DNA of 64,000 bases from Turbatrix aceti. Its lineage: Eukaryota; Nematoda; Chromadorea; Rhabditida; Panagrolaimidae. The stretch is from positions 4,836,001 through 4,900,000 of the forward strand of contig OZ017766.1 in assembly GCA_963969345.1 (NCBI GenBank), in the 5' to 3' direction. The notes under the pieces were generated by a model. It had not been told where the DNA came from. It made no database searches and was given only the letters and a program-made list of their open reading frames with translations. Both the position numbers and the translations under genes were made by a program. Positions 1 to 14,868 of the stretch are shown piece by piece. How positions within the stretch are numbered: position 1 is the stretch's first letter; every line of letters begins with the position of its first letter.

Positions 1-1383
1 TCCGCGGACAGGCCACAGATGCACAGATGCCGGCCGGGGGCCTTCCGCGTCTCCCACGAGCACTCTTGCACACGCGCACGCTCGCATGCTTGCTTGCGAC
101 CAAATTGGGCTCCCTTCTCCTCCTCCTCACTTGCTCACCGATGAAATATTCAACAGTTTGCGCCGCAGAGCTTGACGACGACCCATTCTGGAGCCAGCCC
201 CCTCACTTTGTTTTAGGCAGATAAAACGAACACAAAATCCCCGACTATCCCTGCTCATGCTCGCTTTGCATTTCGATAAACCCCGCGCTCGTCGCTGCCT
301 CTTCGCTGCCTGCCCCTGCCTCATCAGCATCACCATCATCGGAGTTGTTGTCGCATTGCGTCCGTGACTTGCCTAGAAAAAACAAAAAAACCGAACCCCC
401 GGATGACAGCGACACGAGAAGACAAATTCTCTTCGCTGCCGTCCGTAGTCGTAGTCGCTCCTGTCTGGCCTGGCCCCGTTCATTCTCCTGTCATGAATTC
501 GAAAGTTGTAGGTGAGGCACTGGCGCGGCGGATGTAAATTTGCCACTGCTGTATAAACTTAAGCGGTCCGAGTCATCCAACTAGAATCTAACGTTTGTTT
601 TGCCACAAAAAGCATTTTCGTTTTTCGTATTCGTTTTAGAAAACAATTTTTATTTATTTGAGTCTGTGCGCTTGATTTTGACCAGCTGGGGGCCCATTTT
701 GGCCGCCAAGTTTGTTCCGCTAACAACGGCATTAACAGCTTTTTCCAAAAAAGTTTGCCACAGATTCAGACTCCGGATGGCTATTTTTCTTGCAGACTTT
801 GTTTTTTTTTCTCGCCCCGTCTTCTGACGCAGACGCGGACAATTAGGCGTTTGTCTTTCGGATGAGGCACTCGGTCGCCGGAGGTCGTCTTCCGTTTTTG
901 GATCGCATTTCGACCCGGCATGCAAGAATCCAGCAGGATTACGTTAATCGGAAGTTGATTGTGCCAACTCTGCTGCGCCGCCTAATTGCCGACTTTGTTT
1001 GCTTGCGCGTGCCTGCTTCACTCATTTATCCTTCTTCCCCACGCCAACTTTGTGCAGCAGCCGGGCCAGAGCTCAGATTTCGCCGTTCTCACCAAGGCAT
1101 AAAACCGGCCTAAAAATCAGGCCGCCGGCCGGCTTGCGGCCGGCCTAAATTTTCAGGCCGAAGCCGGCCGGCCGCGGCCGCGGCCTATTTTTTGAAAAAA
1201 ATTTTCGTACTTTATTTTAGGGTTATTTTCGCAAAATTTGACCAAATTTAGAAAAAAAATTTTTTGGAAACAACCTAATATTATGGAAAAATGCATAATA
1301 ATAAATTCCCCTGTGGTAAAAAGTAAAAAAAAAGACGAATGAAGCACAAAAACGTCAGAAAATCATACTTTTTTCGAAAAAAA
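1..1383. repeat. Direct repeat, copy 1 (truncated by window edge)
   Basis: This stretch matches 9176-10558 at an offset of 9175 bp, and I found no mismatch where I compared them. The match already runs at the first base, so the true left end lies outside the window. It ends in an A-run near 1383, where sequence switches to the rhomboid coding exon; both copies read AAATCAA at the junction. No gene is recognisable inside. Such identity means a very recent duplication or an assembly artefact. Confidence 0.9.
1092..1383. mobile_element. CCGGCC-rich foldback element, 3'-truncated copy
   Basis: This is the left part of the element that is complete at 10267-10692. It begins CCAAGGCATAAAA after TTCTCA, followed by a GC-rich CCGGCC block and an AT-rich core. 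The right inverted repeat is missing because the copy breaks off at the junction with the rhomboid exon. Confidence 0.7.
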
Positions 1384-1386
1384 AAA

Positions 1387-2512
1387 AATCAAGGCGAGGC
1401 GGATGAACCGGTACGGCATTTCCGACCAGTTGAGGAACAGGTTGGAAGCGTGGGCCGCGATGAGGCCGTAGCACGCGCACGACGCCCCCAGGAGAGCCGA
1501 ATTGGGCGTCACGCAAATCGACAGAAGCGAACCAGTCACGGATGAGAGCACGTAGAGCGGCGCGATTCGATAAAACTTGTGCACCAGCTCCAGCGAGAGC
1601 CCTGCCGCGAGTTGTACAAAGACGTTGGACAGGAGATGCGCGTACCCGCAGTGAACGAGGAGCACCGAGAAGTAGGACCATATGTAGGCCCTGTGGTGGG
1701 GGTCGTAGTGCAGGTGGAGCTTGTAGGGCACGGGAGTGTTGGCGTGGATACCGGTGTTGTAGTAGATGCAGTAGGACAGGTAGATGAACACCTGGAGGAT
1801 CGAGATCAACAATAAAAAGTACGGCGGAGGCAGGCAGCTGTACTCGAGGAGGTAGTTCAGTGTTTCGTCTCGATCGGTTCTCGCCACGAAGGCTTTTCCG
1901 ATCCGGCAGCCCATCTTTGTGAAGGGCTCACGTCTCGCGTCGCACATCTGTAAAAGTTGTTTGTTGTCTCCAGAGTGACGAAAAATCTTGGGATTACCAT
2001 GGAAATCCCAGGGGGATATTTTATTTTACAGAAAAAAATGATAGATGTTTTTTAAACGTATTTTTTTTAAATAAGCCAAAAGAGATCCAAAGTCGATACT
2101 GAAAAAAAATAACGGTGCAAAAATTTTTACATTGCCTGGGGAATTATTTTTGAAATCAGAATCCCGGGATAATTTTCACCTCGCCGCAAAAAACTTACCA
2201 TGGTTACAAATTCGGGCCAGTCAATGCGGTTGTCGCCGTTGGCGTCAGCCACCTCAATAAGACGATTGATCTCCTTGTTCGAGAGACGAAAGATGTGTGT
2301 GTTAACTCGCATGAGCTCTGCAAGCTCACGGCCAGGGATGTAGCCGTCGTTGTCTCTGTCGAGCTGTAAAAAAAGCCTTGAACGGAGCAAAAACTTGAAC
2401 GAAGCTGACTCACCCGTTGAAAAATCTGTAGCCATGAAGTTAATCCGCTTTCCGCGTTAACATCAGTGGCATTCGCTAACGGCACCTGTTCTTGCTGCTT
2501 CGGTGTATGCAT
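1387..2512 (-). CDS. EF-hand rhomboid-family intramembrane protease, C-terminus missing
   Basis: Three exons on the minus strand: 2512-2414, 2363-2199 and 1947-1387, with GT-AG borders and phases that fit. The first ATG is at 2512; the longer frame upstream opens only with TTG. Residues about 34-88 hold two EF-hand loops (DRDNDGYIPGRE and DANGDNRIDWPE), so calcium binding is likely. The last exon carries rhomboid membrane segments, an HLLSN motif, and GAS with the expected nucleophile serine. The usual GASGG is GASCA here. Reading stops after RLALI at the edge of the repeat, with no donor site, before the membrane helix that should carry the catalytic histidine. Animal EF-hand rhomboids (RHBDL3, Drosophila rhomboid-4 type) are the closest match. 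Here the gene is either broken by rearrangement or cut by a misassembly. Confidence 0.85.
1971..2182. mobile_element. Degenerate hAT-like MITE in rhomboid intron
   Basis: The intron between rhomboid exons 2 and 3 has imperfect inverted ends (CAGAGTGACGAAAAATC on the left, GATAATTTTCACCTCG on the right) with CCATGG and CCCGGGAT blocks, as in the intact element at 31484-31850. Similarity was judged by eye and the borders are approximate. Confidence 0.4.
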
Positions 2513-3950
2513 TTCTGAACTCAGAATTCTGAAATCGCTCCTAATGAAGGTTGCCAAATCGATTCAAAAAAGAACAGCCCGCGGCAAAAAAAACTCCAAA
2601 TGACCACCACGCTCGACGCGAGAAAAAAAACACACGACAACCGACTGTGTTGCCTAGTTGCACTCTCGACTGACTGTACAGCAATGCTGCTGGCTGGCTT
2701 ACCGCTGCAGGGGGTGCTGGCTCTGAGACGGGTGTGGCTCATGTACACGCGCCCATTTTTACAGGCCAAACACGAAAGTTATGATCCCTCTCCATCAACA
2801 GGTGTCGTCCTCCTCACGGAACTCGGACTCGGAATAAATAGGGATGAATGCCTGTGCGTTCGCGGGGAACAGCACATCCCGTCATTGTGTCTATTTTTCA
2901 TGATGATTCATCCGAGCGAGCGTTCGCCCCTTTTTCTCGTCAAGCTGTCCAGCCAGGATGCACGACGAAAATTGCGCCCGCCGTGGCGCAAAATACCTGG
3001 CCGAAATTGCAGTGCAAACCGCGCTTGCCCGATCAAAGATTGAATCACTATGAAACATGAAAAAAAATTTTATCGTGCTAAAAACAATCATAATCCGTTT
3101 TTAGCTCCCTAGGAGTCACGTCATGAAACGGAAAAGAAAACAATGGCCGAGCTGGGTCTCCTGAGACCACCCTTCCTACGTTTTATGCGTGCTCGACGAA
3201 AGACGCATTAGTGTCATCATCCGGGCCCAAGTCAAATTATTGCACAACGCTCTGCAAGGCCCGAACACTGATGTGAGTGAGTAATCATACACTGACATGA
3301 GCGAGGCGATATTAACCTTGAGTTTGTTTCCCCTTTCGTCGCACCTTTTTTTTTGTTTTTTTTAGTTACACCCCTCCAGGGGGTCATATTTTGGTTACAA
3401 TTTCGCAATATTTTTTTTAAATAGTTCCCTTCATACCTGTCGCAATAAGGTACCGCGTTATCAAAGCAGCCAAAAAAATCCCTGAAAAACTTACAATTGT
3501 GACGAAATAACGTAGCAGTTGAAAAACGTAGTCATTGGTCATCGAGCAGAAAAAAGACAGATCCGCGAAAAAAATTCAAAAAAAACAAAGCTAGCAAAAC
3601 TGGTCAAAAGAACAGATCTATGAAATCCAAAAAAATTTAAAAAAAAATTCTGTGTAAAAAAATGAGAACCATTATGTATAAAAAAATTAGGTATGAAAAA
3701 CCCCATGTTAACAAAACCGAATTCGAAATCTCCAACGGTAACACGAGTAGGGTGTACTGCGAAGCACATTACACGTGGTTAGACGCAACCTGCAATTTAG
3801 ACGCGCCTCCCTGACCCAAGTTATCGCCTCTACAACACGCACATTCATTCATTAGGCACCATAAAAACAGTCAAACAACACTCAACAAGGCTTAATTTGG
3901 ATGCAGATGATAAATAAGGGTTGGTCAGCGTCAGTCATACCCGAGAGGGA
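2513..3950. other. Intergenic region, no gene seen
   Basis: Upstream of the rhomboid start and downstream of the ground-like gene stop. It has AT-rich stretches and poly-A or poly-T runs. Reading frames are short and resemble no family, so I see only spacer and probable promoter sequence. Confidence 0.5.
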
Positions 3951-5171
3951 TCAGCAGGTCGGCTCCCGCTGTCTACGAACCGCGAGCGATGAAGTGCCCA
4001 TTGTCACTTCGTTCTGCAAAAGACACAATTGTAAAAAATGTACGTATACAATCAGAATAGTAAAAAATGCACACTTACCGTGACCCATGACCGTGATCCG
4101 AAAGTCCTGCTCTCGTTGACCTTGTTGAAGTGAATGAAACACGTATCGGCTTCAGGCTGGTCGCGTCCCGACAGATAATCGTAGAACGCGCTTCGTTGTC
4201 TTCGAATTTCTGAAAGGAGTGTCAGTTGTACATTTAAAAAAAATCGTGATTTTTCCTGTTTGAAACTCACCGAGCTTGACCCCAGTGCTCTTGACACTGG
4301 GCAGACCAGTGTTCAGGTGAGCAACTCTCTCCTGCTTGATATTGTCCTTGACGACCCAGTAATCGGACAAAGAAGTAGCGTCGTGGGTCGCGTCGGCTTC
4401 GGCGAGCGTTTTCTCCGAAGCTTGATTCGACACGTCGTACTGAAATTATTCCACGAACATGATAAAAAATGTTTTTAACCCCTTACAAACCTGAATAGGG
4501 GTCGCGTAAGCGAAAAAGTGTTTGTCGTCTTCCGCAAAGCGACACGCGTAGTTGCCTTCGTAGTGGGAACTGCCTCCGAAGGGCTTGAGCGCGACGATGA
4601 CTTCAAAACTGAGATTGAAACGGGCTTGCGCGGCTTTCTGGATCATGGCGGCCATGGCGCCTATGTTGCACGGACTGAAGAGCTCCGAAGCCTTGTACGC
4701 GTCGTAGGCCTTGTGCATCTCTTCTTCGAGGGTCCGGTCGCAGCAGTGAAAGCCGCTTTCGTTCACGTAGCAGGGGTCATCTGAGACCGGTTTGGGGGGT
4801 TCTGTGGGCTTTGGTGGCGGGGGCGGAGGTTTGGTCGTTGGCGGTGGGGTTTCTCGGTACGGCACGGGAATAGGTGGAGGAACGGGAACTGGGAGCAGGA
4901 CGAGGTAGGGCTGTTGCTGGACAAAGTACGGTCCTGGAGGCGGCGGGGGTGGTGGGGGTAGGGGCGGGTAATACTGAAATAGTATGAAAATCATGGTAAT
5001 TGAATGGGATAAACAAAAACGAACTATCGGAGCAGAAACCGGAGCCGGAGCCGGGGCAACATTGCATCCTCCGTTGAAAGGCGCAGGACAACCGCAGCAG
5101 AAAAAGATGCTCTCTGAAAAGTCAACCAGCGCAGCGAGGAAAAGCAATGTCGTCGACGTGAGCAGGGTCAT
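3951..5171 (-). CDS. Secreted proline-rich protein with ground-like domain
   Basis: Five exons: 5171-5025, 4973-4491, 4439-4271, 4209-4079 and 4013-3951; the joined frame is 330 codons plus stop and every junction keeps phase. The first ATG (MTLLTSTTLLFLAALVDFSES) gives a signal peptide. A cysteine pair region (CCGCPAPFNGGC) follows, then a polyproline stretch. Residues about 115-210 form a ground-like domain with conserved cysteines (DPCYV, HCCDR, SPCNIG, YACRF). This family is nematode-specific, related to hedgehog-like proteins, and mostly linked to cuticle or extracellular matrix. After the domain come about 120 residues, mainly polar, that I do not recognise. The extension is supported only by splice phase, so the last three exons are less certain than the first two. 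Confidence 0.82.
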
Positions 5172-5990
5172 TGTTCGGAATGACGACAACTTCCCCACCG
5201 CTCGAGATAACGCAAAACAGGATCAGGATCAGGCATGTGAATAAAGATTGTGAAGATTCTCGAAGAGCACGCACGCCATTGATTTTTATGTTCAACGCAG
5301 GCGAGATCCCGTTTTTGGAGGGATCACAATGTCCGGCCTTTTCTCCCGACTCACAAGTTCACGGAGATGCATCATCCATGGTAATTGTCCCTGGTACAAT
5401 CGGGTTTTTCCCGGGGTTTGACATGGCTTTTTTATCTTTATTTTATTTTCCTGGATGTACATATATCGAGTATCCAGGATGCGTGCGGCAACTCACAATC
5501 AGGCGTAACTGGTTTTTCGTTGATTGCTGTGACGAGATGAGTTGACTCGGAACTGAATTTCGTTCCCGTTGAGGTAGGACGTAGCCATCAATGCAATCCC
5601 TCTCTTGGCGGCGGCGGCGGCGCAACACAATCTGATGCATTGTTTAGAAGGCAGTCTGGAGCAAGACAGACACCGGAAGCATCAATTTGCAAAAGTGGTA
5701 AGTATGTATAAGTGTAAACAAATTTTGGCCCAAAGATGAAATTTGCTCAATCTAATAATTACGGCTGAGCGAGCAATAACGGGTGTCTGTCTCGCTGACC
5801 ACGACCATCGAACTAAATACTTTCAGATAATAGCACGTGATTGCACTGCACTGCCCCTTTTCCCGCTCGTCGTCCCTTTTTGGAATGATTATCACAACAA
5901 AACAAACACGAAGGATGAATTGTCACCCCCTTCCAAAGTGACTCGAGTTTATTTTATGTATCGTCTCCGCCGCATCAAATCAGTTTTCAG
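5172..5990. other. Intergenic region, no gene seen
   Basis: Between the start of the ground-like gene and the stop of the small secreted protein, both on the minus strand. No family is recognisable. It should hold the ground-like promoter and the neighbour's 3' end. Confidence 0.45.
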
Positions 5991-6320
5991 TCAGTTTTTA
6001 GGCGCAGTACGCTTGTAGAGCTCAAAAAGTTCCCGCAGCACTTCTGGATCCTGTTTGTCAAAGAGGCGTCGAAGTTTTTTGGATCGTTTACGACCCTCAA
6101 AAGTTTGGTCGACTGTGATAAGGTCGTTGATCGCGGATTGCGCCTGGGGACTCAGAGAAGCCGTCAGCAGGGACAATTCTTCTGAAAGGGTGCCAATTAG
6201 CAAAAAAAAAGAAAATTATCAAACAGGGTCGAACATACCAAAGACAGGTTCTTGGCATGAAACCAGGAAGAAAACAAGGGCCAGACTGATGATGATGACG
6301 GGGCAGCCGCGAGGCAACAT
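5991..6320 (-). CDS. Small secreted helical protein, unknown family
   Basis: Two exons (6320-6239 and 6181-5991) join in phase to give 90 residues. A signal peptide (core VIIISLALVFFLVSC) is followed by a short polar, probably helical domain with a basic patch (GRKRSKKLRRLF) and the C-terminal sequence LYKRTAPKN. There are no cysteines after the leader. I do not recognise the family. Small secreted helical proteins are common in nematodes (SXP/RAL-2 and FAR types are examples), but I see no diagnostic motif. The clean signal peptide and the phase-consistent intron argue that the gene is real. Confidence 0.6.
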
Positions 6321-9175
6321 AACTATGATGTACCTACCACCACACAGACCAGACCTGCGCGAACGAGCGAGCGTAATCTCCCTTGTATTTACAACAACGA
6401 CTGCGCGATCATCAACGATCGTCGCGTCGACGACGTTGCTGTTCTCGCCGGTGTAGCGCAATCGATGAGCATGCTTTTTTTGTCCTTCTTTTGAGCAACC
6501 CCCCTCTCCCCAACAATAGCACCTGTGTCACCACCTTTGTTGTTTTTTTTTCACTTCAAAGAAAAACAAGTCAGCAATCACAAAGCAATCGATCCACCGG
6601 ATTTCGCAGAACACGCCCGCCAGCGTCAGGAAAAAAAACTTGTGAATTGACTGGAATCGTGGCCAACTGTTTGGCCACGATCCGCTCTTGATCGGCAGCC
6701 CCGTGAGCAGCCGAGACAAAGCTCCCACCTGTCCAAATCGTCTTTCATCTTTCTTCCGGCTGCTGCTTTTGTTGTGGCGTTCATTGGGCCTTTGCGTGCC
6801 GTGGGGATCCAAAACAACAATAAAAGACGACGAATGATCCTTGGATACCTGTGCTACCATGGACACGAAGCTTTCGAAAAGTCGTTTCTCCAAAAAAAAC
6901 AGTTGGCGGGATTTTATTTGCACACTTTTTTTTTTCTTCTTCCTCTTTCAAAATGGTAGTAACAAATAAATATAAAATGTTGTGTTGGCAGCAACAAGTT
7001 GCATTATATTGCCCAGGAGGAGCTCAGCTCACGTTGCGCGCGTAAATCCTGTCCGGAAATGAAAGAGAGGAAGTTCAGCCAGTCCTCATGTCAGCGGCCG
7101 GCGTGGGAATCCAGAAAACAGTGGGGTAAGTCGGCGTCTGTCAATACGATTTTGTCTCTCTCCTGACCCCTTCGGTGACATCTTTTGAGTTTTTAATTGA
7201 GATGAGACGAAGATGCGAGTCGCGCACCAACAACCCCAACCAACCGAGGCTGTAAACCGCCGACAAACCTGGCGGCGGTGGCGATCGCAAGGCCGGGAGC
7301 GGATGCAGCGGCCGACGTAGGCGGAGGCGGTCAGGTCAGTCCATTGCCACCGCCGCCGCCGGATGCGACCTCGGCGCAGTCCGCAACATTTTTCGCGCAC
7401 CCCGTCTCTGTCTCTGTTTCTGTCTCTGCGCCGCCGCGTGATTACGTCGTCTCGTGTGGCGGCGGCAGCAGCGGCGGTGGGTGGCCATGTCATTCGTGTG
7501 CATGATTGGTCATTATTCATAAAGTCGATTGTTTACTCGGGCCAGCAGCCGTGCGATTTGCGTTGGCGGTCTCATTTGGCCCCGTATGGCCTCTGGAATG
7601 CTCCTTTTCTCCAGGGAAGGCCTCCAGTCGAGGCCCTCAACTGAGCCTTTCACGGAACAGGGTCAACTTGCACTACTTGTTCATTGTCGTTGTCGTTTGA
7701 CGCAGCCGTCCACGATTCAACTTTTTTGCGCTACCCTTCCTTCTTTTTCCACCAAGGAGTCTCGTGACTCTCCACGTCCTGTGTCCATATAAATTGACGG
7801 CAGGGCGCAAGGCGCAGGGATGACTTTATTAACTTCTCCCTACGGAGTTAGAACTCGACAAATTCCACAAAATTAGTCGTTATTTTCTTTGTTGTTTGTA
7901 GAAGAAGTGAGCACCGCGCCGAGCCGCGGCTGGGGGGCGTCGACGACGAGAGTCGCCACCAGCCACCCATGCTCATGCGCACCTACCCTGATATCTCGCT
8001 CGACCGCCGCCGCGGCGCTGCACGCTGAAGGCGGTCATGTGTGATGATTGGGGTGATCGGTCTTGATGCACCCAATCCCCGCCACCCGGGTTGTCTCCTC
8101 CCCGGGCCCAGATGAGCGCAATCCGTTTTTTTTTATTCACCCGGCCGACTCCCAAGTCGGAAACTGGGGTGCGTGCATGCATGCACGAAGCAGAAATCGC
8201 TGCCCCTGCCCCTGCTCCGGAAGCGTGCCATTGCAATTATCCGCGCTGTTTGCGCCTTTCTGAAGTCCTGCTTTTTGTCCATGCATCCACATCGCACGAC
8301 GCCCTCCCGGAAACTGTCATTGTTTTGCTCGCTCGGCTTGGCCTTTTTAGGCTGTCTCTTTTTGTCCACTACGAGCCGACGACCGACGTGCATTCATTGT
8401 CCTGTCCCCCTTCTTCCGCAGCTCGCTGCTCCGCGACAGAGTATCCGATCGAGCGATGATGCACACGTCGTCATCATCATCGCCTAAATTGACATTCAGT
8501 CGTTGGCAGCTTGCAGGGCGCTACTCATCTCTGCGCATCGTCCCTCCCTCTTTTCCGTGGCAGTGTGCGTCGTCGGCAGTCGTGCCCTGCAGGCTAGCGG
8601 CCGGCCTGTCCGCTTAATACCTTCCGGCTTGTACATAAAACCATACACGAGTCCTTTTTTGCCAGCAGGATGGATCAAAGAGGTCTGACTGCTTCTTGCG
8701 TGTTTTTCGGGCGGCCCTGTTTCCGACATTTTCGCTAATCCGACATTTTCGAGAATTCGGGGAGGCTCACGTGTTGCCCGATTGGACCTCGTCCGTGGTC
8801 GTGGTCGCGGTTTATGCAAATGAGCGCTTGCGCTCATGAAGAACAGCCAGGCAGGCGAACGAACGAGGGAGGCGGTGACAGAACAGGCTTGTTGACATTC
8901 GACCAGGCTTGCGCCGAGTCGTCCTCGTCCTCGTCTCGCCTGTGCCGGCTGCCCGGGGGGAGGGGGCCGGCGGACACGGACATGCGGCGAATCTATTTCA
9001 ATTTGACTAAGCGTCGGTCACTTGGCAGAGAGATGCCATCGTCACTTTTCTGCGTGCGGCGCTCTTTTTTATCGCCTTTCGTGAGTCGAGTCGATCGACG
9101 TGTGTCCTGCGGCATCTGCCTGCATCCGAGATTATACCAATTAGCAATTAGCCGGGGCAGCAGTAGCAGCATCCA
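6321..9175. other. Long gene-poor GC-rich region
   Basis: No exon with a recognisable product. The sequence is CpG-rich with short simple repeats such as GTCTCT and CGGCGG runs near 7320-7480. Together with 9176-11694 it forms over 5 kb without a gene ahead of the ELAV-like gene. I infer a large regulatory and 5' untranslated region. Confidence 0.4.
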
Positions 9176-10558
9176 TCCGCGGACAGGCCACAGATGCACA
9201 GATGCCGGCCGGGGGCCTTCCGCGTCTCCCACGAGCACTCTTGCACACGCGCACGCTCGCATGCTTGCTTGCGACCAAATTGGGCTCCCTTCTCCTCCTC
9301 CTCACTTGCTCACCGATGAAATATTCAACAGTTTGCGCCGCAGAGCTTGACGACGACCCATTCTGGAGCCAGCCCCCTCACTTTGTTTTAGGCAGATAAA
9401 ACGAACACAAAATCCCCGACTATCCCTGCTCATGCTCGCTTTGCATTTCGATAAACCCCGCGCTCGTCGCTGCCTCTTCGCTGCCTGCCCCTGCCTCATC
9501 AGCATCACCATCATCGGAGTTGTTGTCGCATTGCGTCCGTGACTTGCCTAGAAAAAACAAAAAAACCGAACCCCCGGATGACAGCGACACGAGAAGACAA
9601 ATTCTCTTCGCTGCCGTCCGTAGTCGTAGTCGCTCCTGTCTGGCCTGGCCCCGTTCATTCTCCTGTCATGAATTCGAAAGTTGTAGGTGAGGCACTGGCG
9701 CGGCGGATGTAAATTTGCCACTGCTGTATAAACTTAAGCGGTCCGAGTCATCCAACTAGAATCTAACGTTTGTTTTGCCACAAAAAGCATTTTCGTTTTT
9801 CGTATTCGTTTTAGAAAACAATTTTTATTTATTTGAGTCTGTGCGCTTGATTTTGACCAGCTGGGGGCCCATTTTGGCCGCCAAGTTTGTTCCGCTAACA
9901 ACGGCATTAACAGCTTTTTCCAAAAAAGTTTGCCACAGATTCAGACTCCGGATGGCTATTTTTCTTGCAGACTTTGTTTTTTTTTCTCGCCCCGTCTTCT
10001 GACGCAGACGCGGACAATTAGGCGTTTGTCTTTCGGATGAGGCACTCGGTCGCCGGAGGTCGTCTTCCGTTTTTGGATCGCATTTCGACCCGGCATGCAA
10101 GAATCCAGCAGGATTACGTTAATCGGAAGTTGATTGTGCCAACTCTGCTGCGCCGCCTAATTGCCGACTTTGTTTGCTTGCGCGTGCCTGCTTCACTCAT
10201 TTATCCTTCTTCCCCACGCCAACTTTGTGCAGCAGCCGGGCCAGAGCTCAGATTTCGCCGTTCTCACCAAGGCATAAAACCGGCCTAAAAATCAGGCCGC
10301 CGGCCGGCTTGCGGCCGGCCTAAATTTTCAGGCCGAAGCCGGCCGGCCGCGGCCGCGGCCTATTTTTTGAAAAAAATTTTCGTACTTTATTTTAGGGTTA
10401 TTTTCGCAAAATTTGACCAAATTTAGAAAAAAAATTTTTTGGAAACAACCTAATATTATGGAAAAATGCATAATAATAAATTCCCCTGTGGTAAAAAGTA
10501 AAAAAAAAGACGAATGAAGCACAAAAACGTCAGAAAATCATACTTTTTTCGAAAAAAA
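9176..10558. repeat. Direct repeat, copy 2
   Basis: The copy matching 1-1383. Here it continues smoothly into the complete foldback element at 10267-10692 and then toward the ELAV-like gene, so this is probably the original location and copy 1 the derived or misjoined one. Confidence 0.9.
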
Positions 10559-10692
10559 TCAACTTTCGAATATTTTTCCGGCTTTTCCCGGCTTTTTCGG
10601 CCGGCCTTGAATCGAAAAGCCGGCCCGCAGCCGGCCGCGGCCGGCCGGCCGTGCCGGCTTTTGCGGCCGGCCGGCCGGATTTTATGCCTTGG
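10267..10692. mobile_element. CCGGCC-rich foldback element, complete
   Basis: Terminal inverted repeats CCAAGGCATAAAA and TTTTATGCCTTGG enclose GC-rich blocks of repeated CCGGCC and an AT-rich core with no coding capacity. The same six bases, TTCTCA, lie directly outside both ends (10261-10266 and 10693-10698) and read as a target site duplication. The 426-bp element is non-autonomous. A 6-bp duplication does not point clearly to one superfamily. Confidence 0.75.
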
Positions 10693-10698
10693 TTCTCA

Positions 10699-14176
<3,478 letters not shown>

Positions 14177-14868
14177 AAAAGTCACCCTCTCCAACAAATC
14201 GGACCCAAAGGATCGAAGGATCGTGCAACTCTCAACAGCCGGTTAAGATATTCCTTCTTATCAGTTTTTTTTGTATTCAACACGCTACGGAATGTTTGTC
14301 GTTGTTTTTTGTGGCAGCGCAGTTCACTTTTCCCGCTGTACTTACTGTGCATAAATTTACGCAACTGCAACTGCGCGCGGTGAGACCACGATCACGATCA
14401 CGATCACAAATTCATGAAAAGAAAAAAAGCTGTTGTTATTTTTTTAGTATTTTTTTGTACTTTCCAACTAACTTTTTATTTTTGTTTGTTTGTTTGATTT
14501 ATTCTTCGTTTAATCATATTTATTTAATTTGCTTTCGTTTCTTTGGTTTTTTGTGGTGTTCGCCTGATTTGGCGTTGCTGTTCATTTATTTTTTTTATTT
14601 AAAATAAATAATTAACCGCTGAATGACTTGAGTACTCTGATAGTTTTTTGTTCCATTTTATTTCGTGTGCGGGGGAGTGCTGGGCCCGGGGGGAAGCAAA
14701 TCTGGTCATCGAGACGCCGCCTCGACGCACGCCTCGTCTCTATTTATGGGTGAACAAACAAGACTGACCGGGCCGGACCTCTCCGAGGTGTTTTCCTTTC
14801 TTCGATGAAAAATAGAAAAATAGAAGAAATTTTTGGTTCGGTCCACCGCGGTCAGGTCACTCTGAGCC
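14177..14868. other. 3' UTR of ELAV-like gene and chitinase promoter
   Basis: No further gene. The first two thirds are T-rich with ATTTATTTA motifs and read as 3' UTR; the last 200 bp before 14869 are mixed and should hold the chitinase promoter. A GATCAC triplet repeat lies near 14390. Confidence 0.5.
14603..14608 (+). terminator. AATAAA signal, ELAV-like gene
   Basis: AATAAA about 430 bp after the stop, in a T-rich untranslated region with several ATTTA-like motifs. Confidence 0.45.

Noticed and set aside
2204..2557. Longer N-terminus for the rhomboid
   Set aside because: Upstream extension begins only with TTG. The ATG at 2512 is the first proper start.
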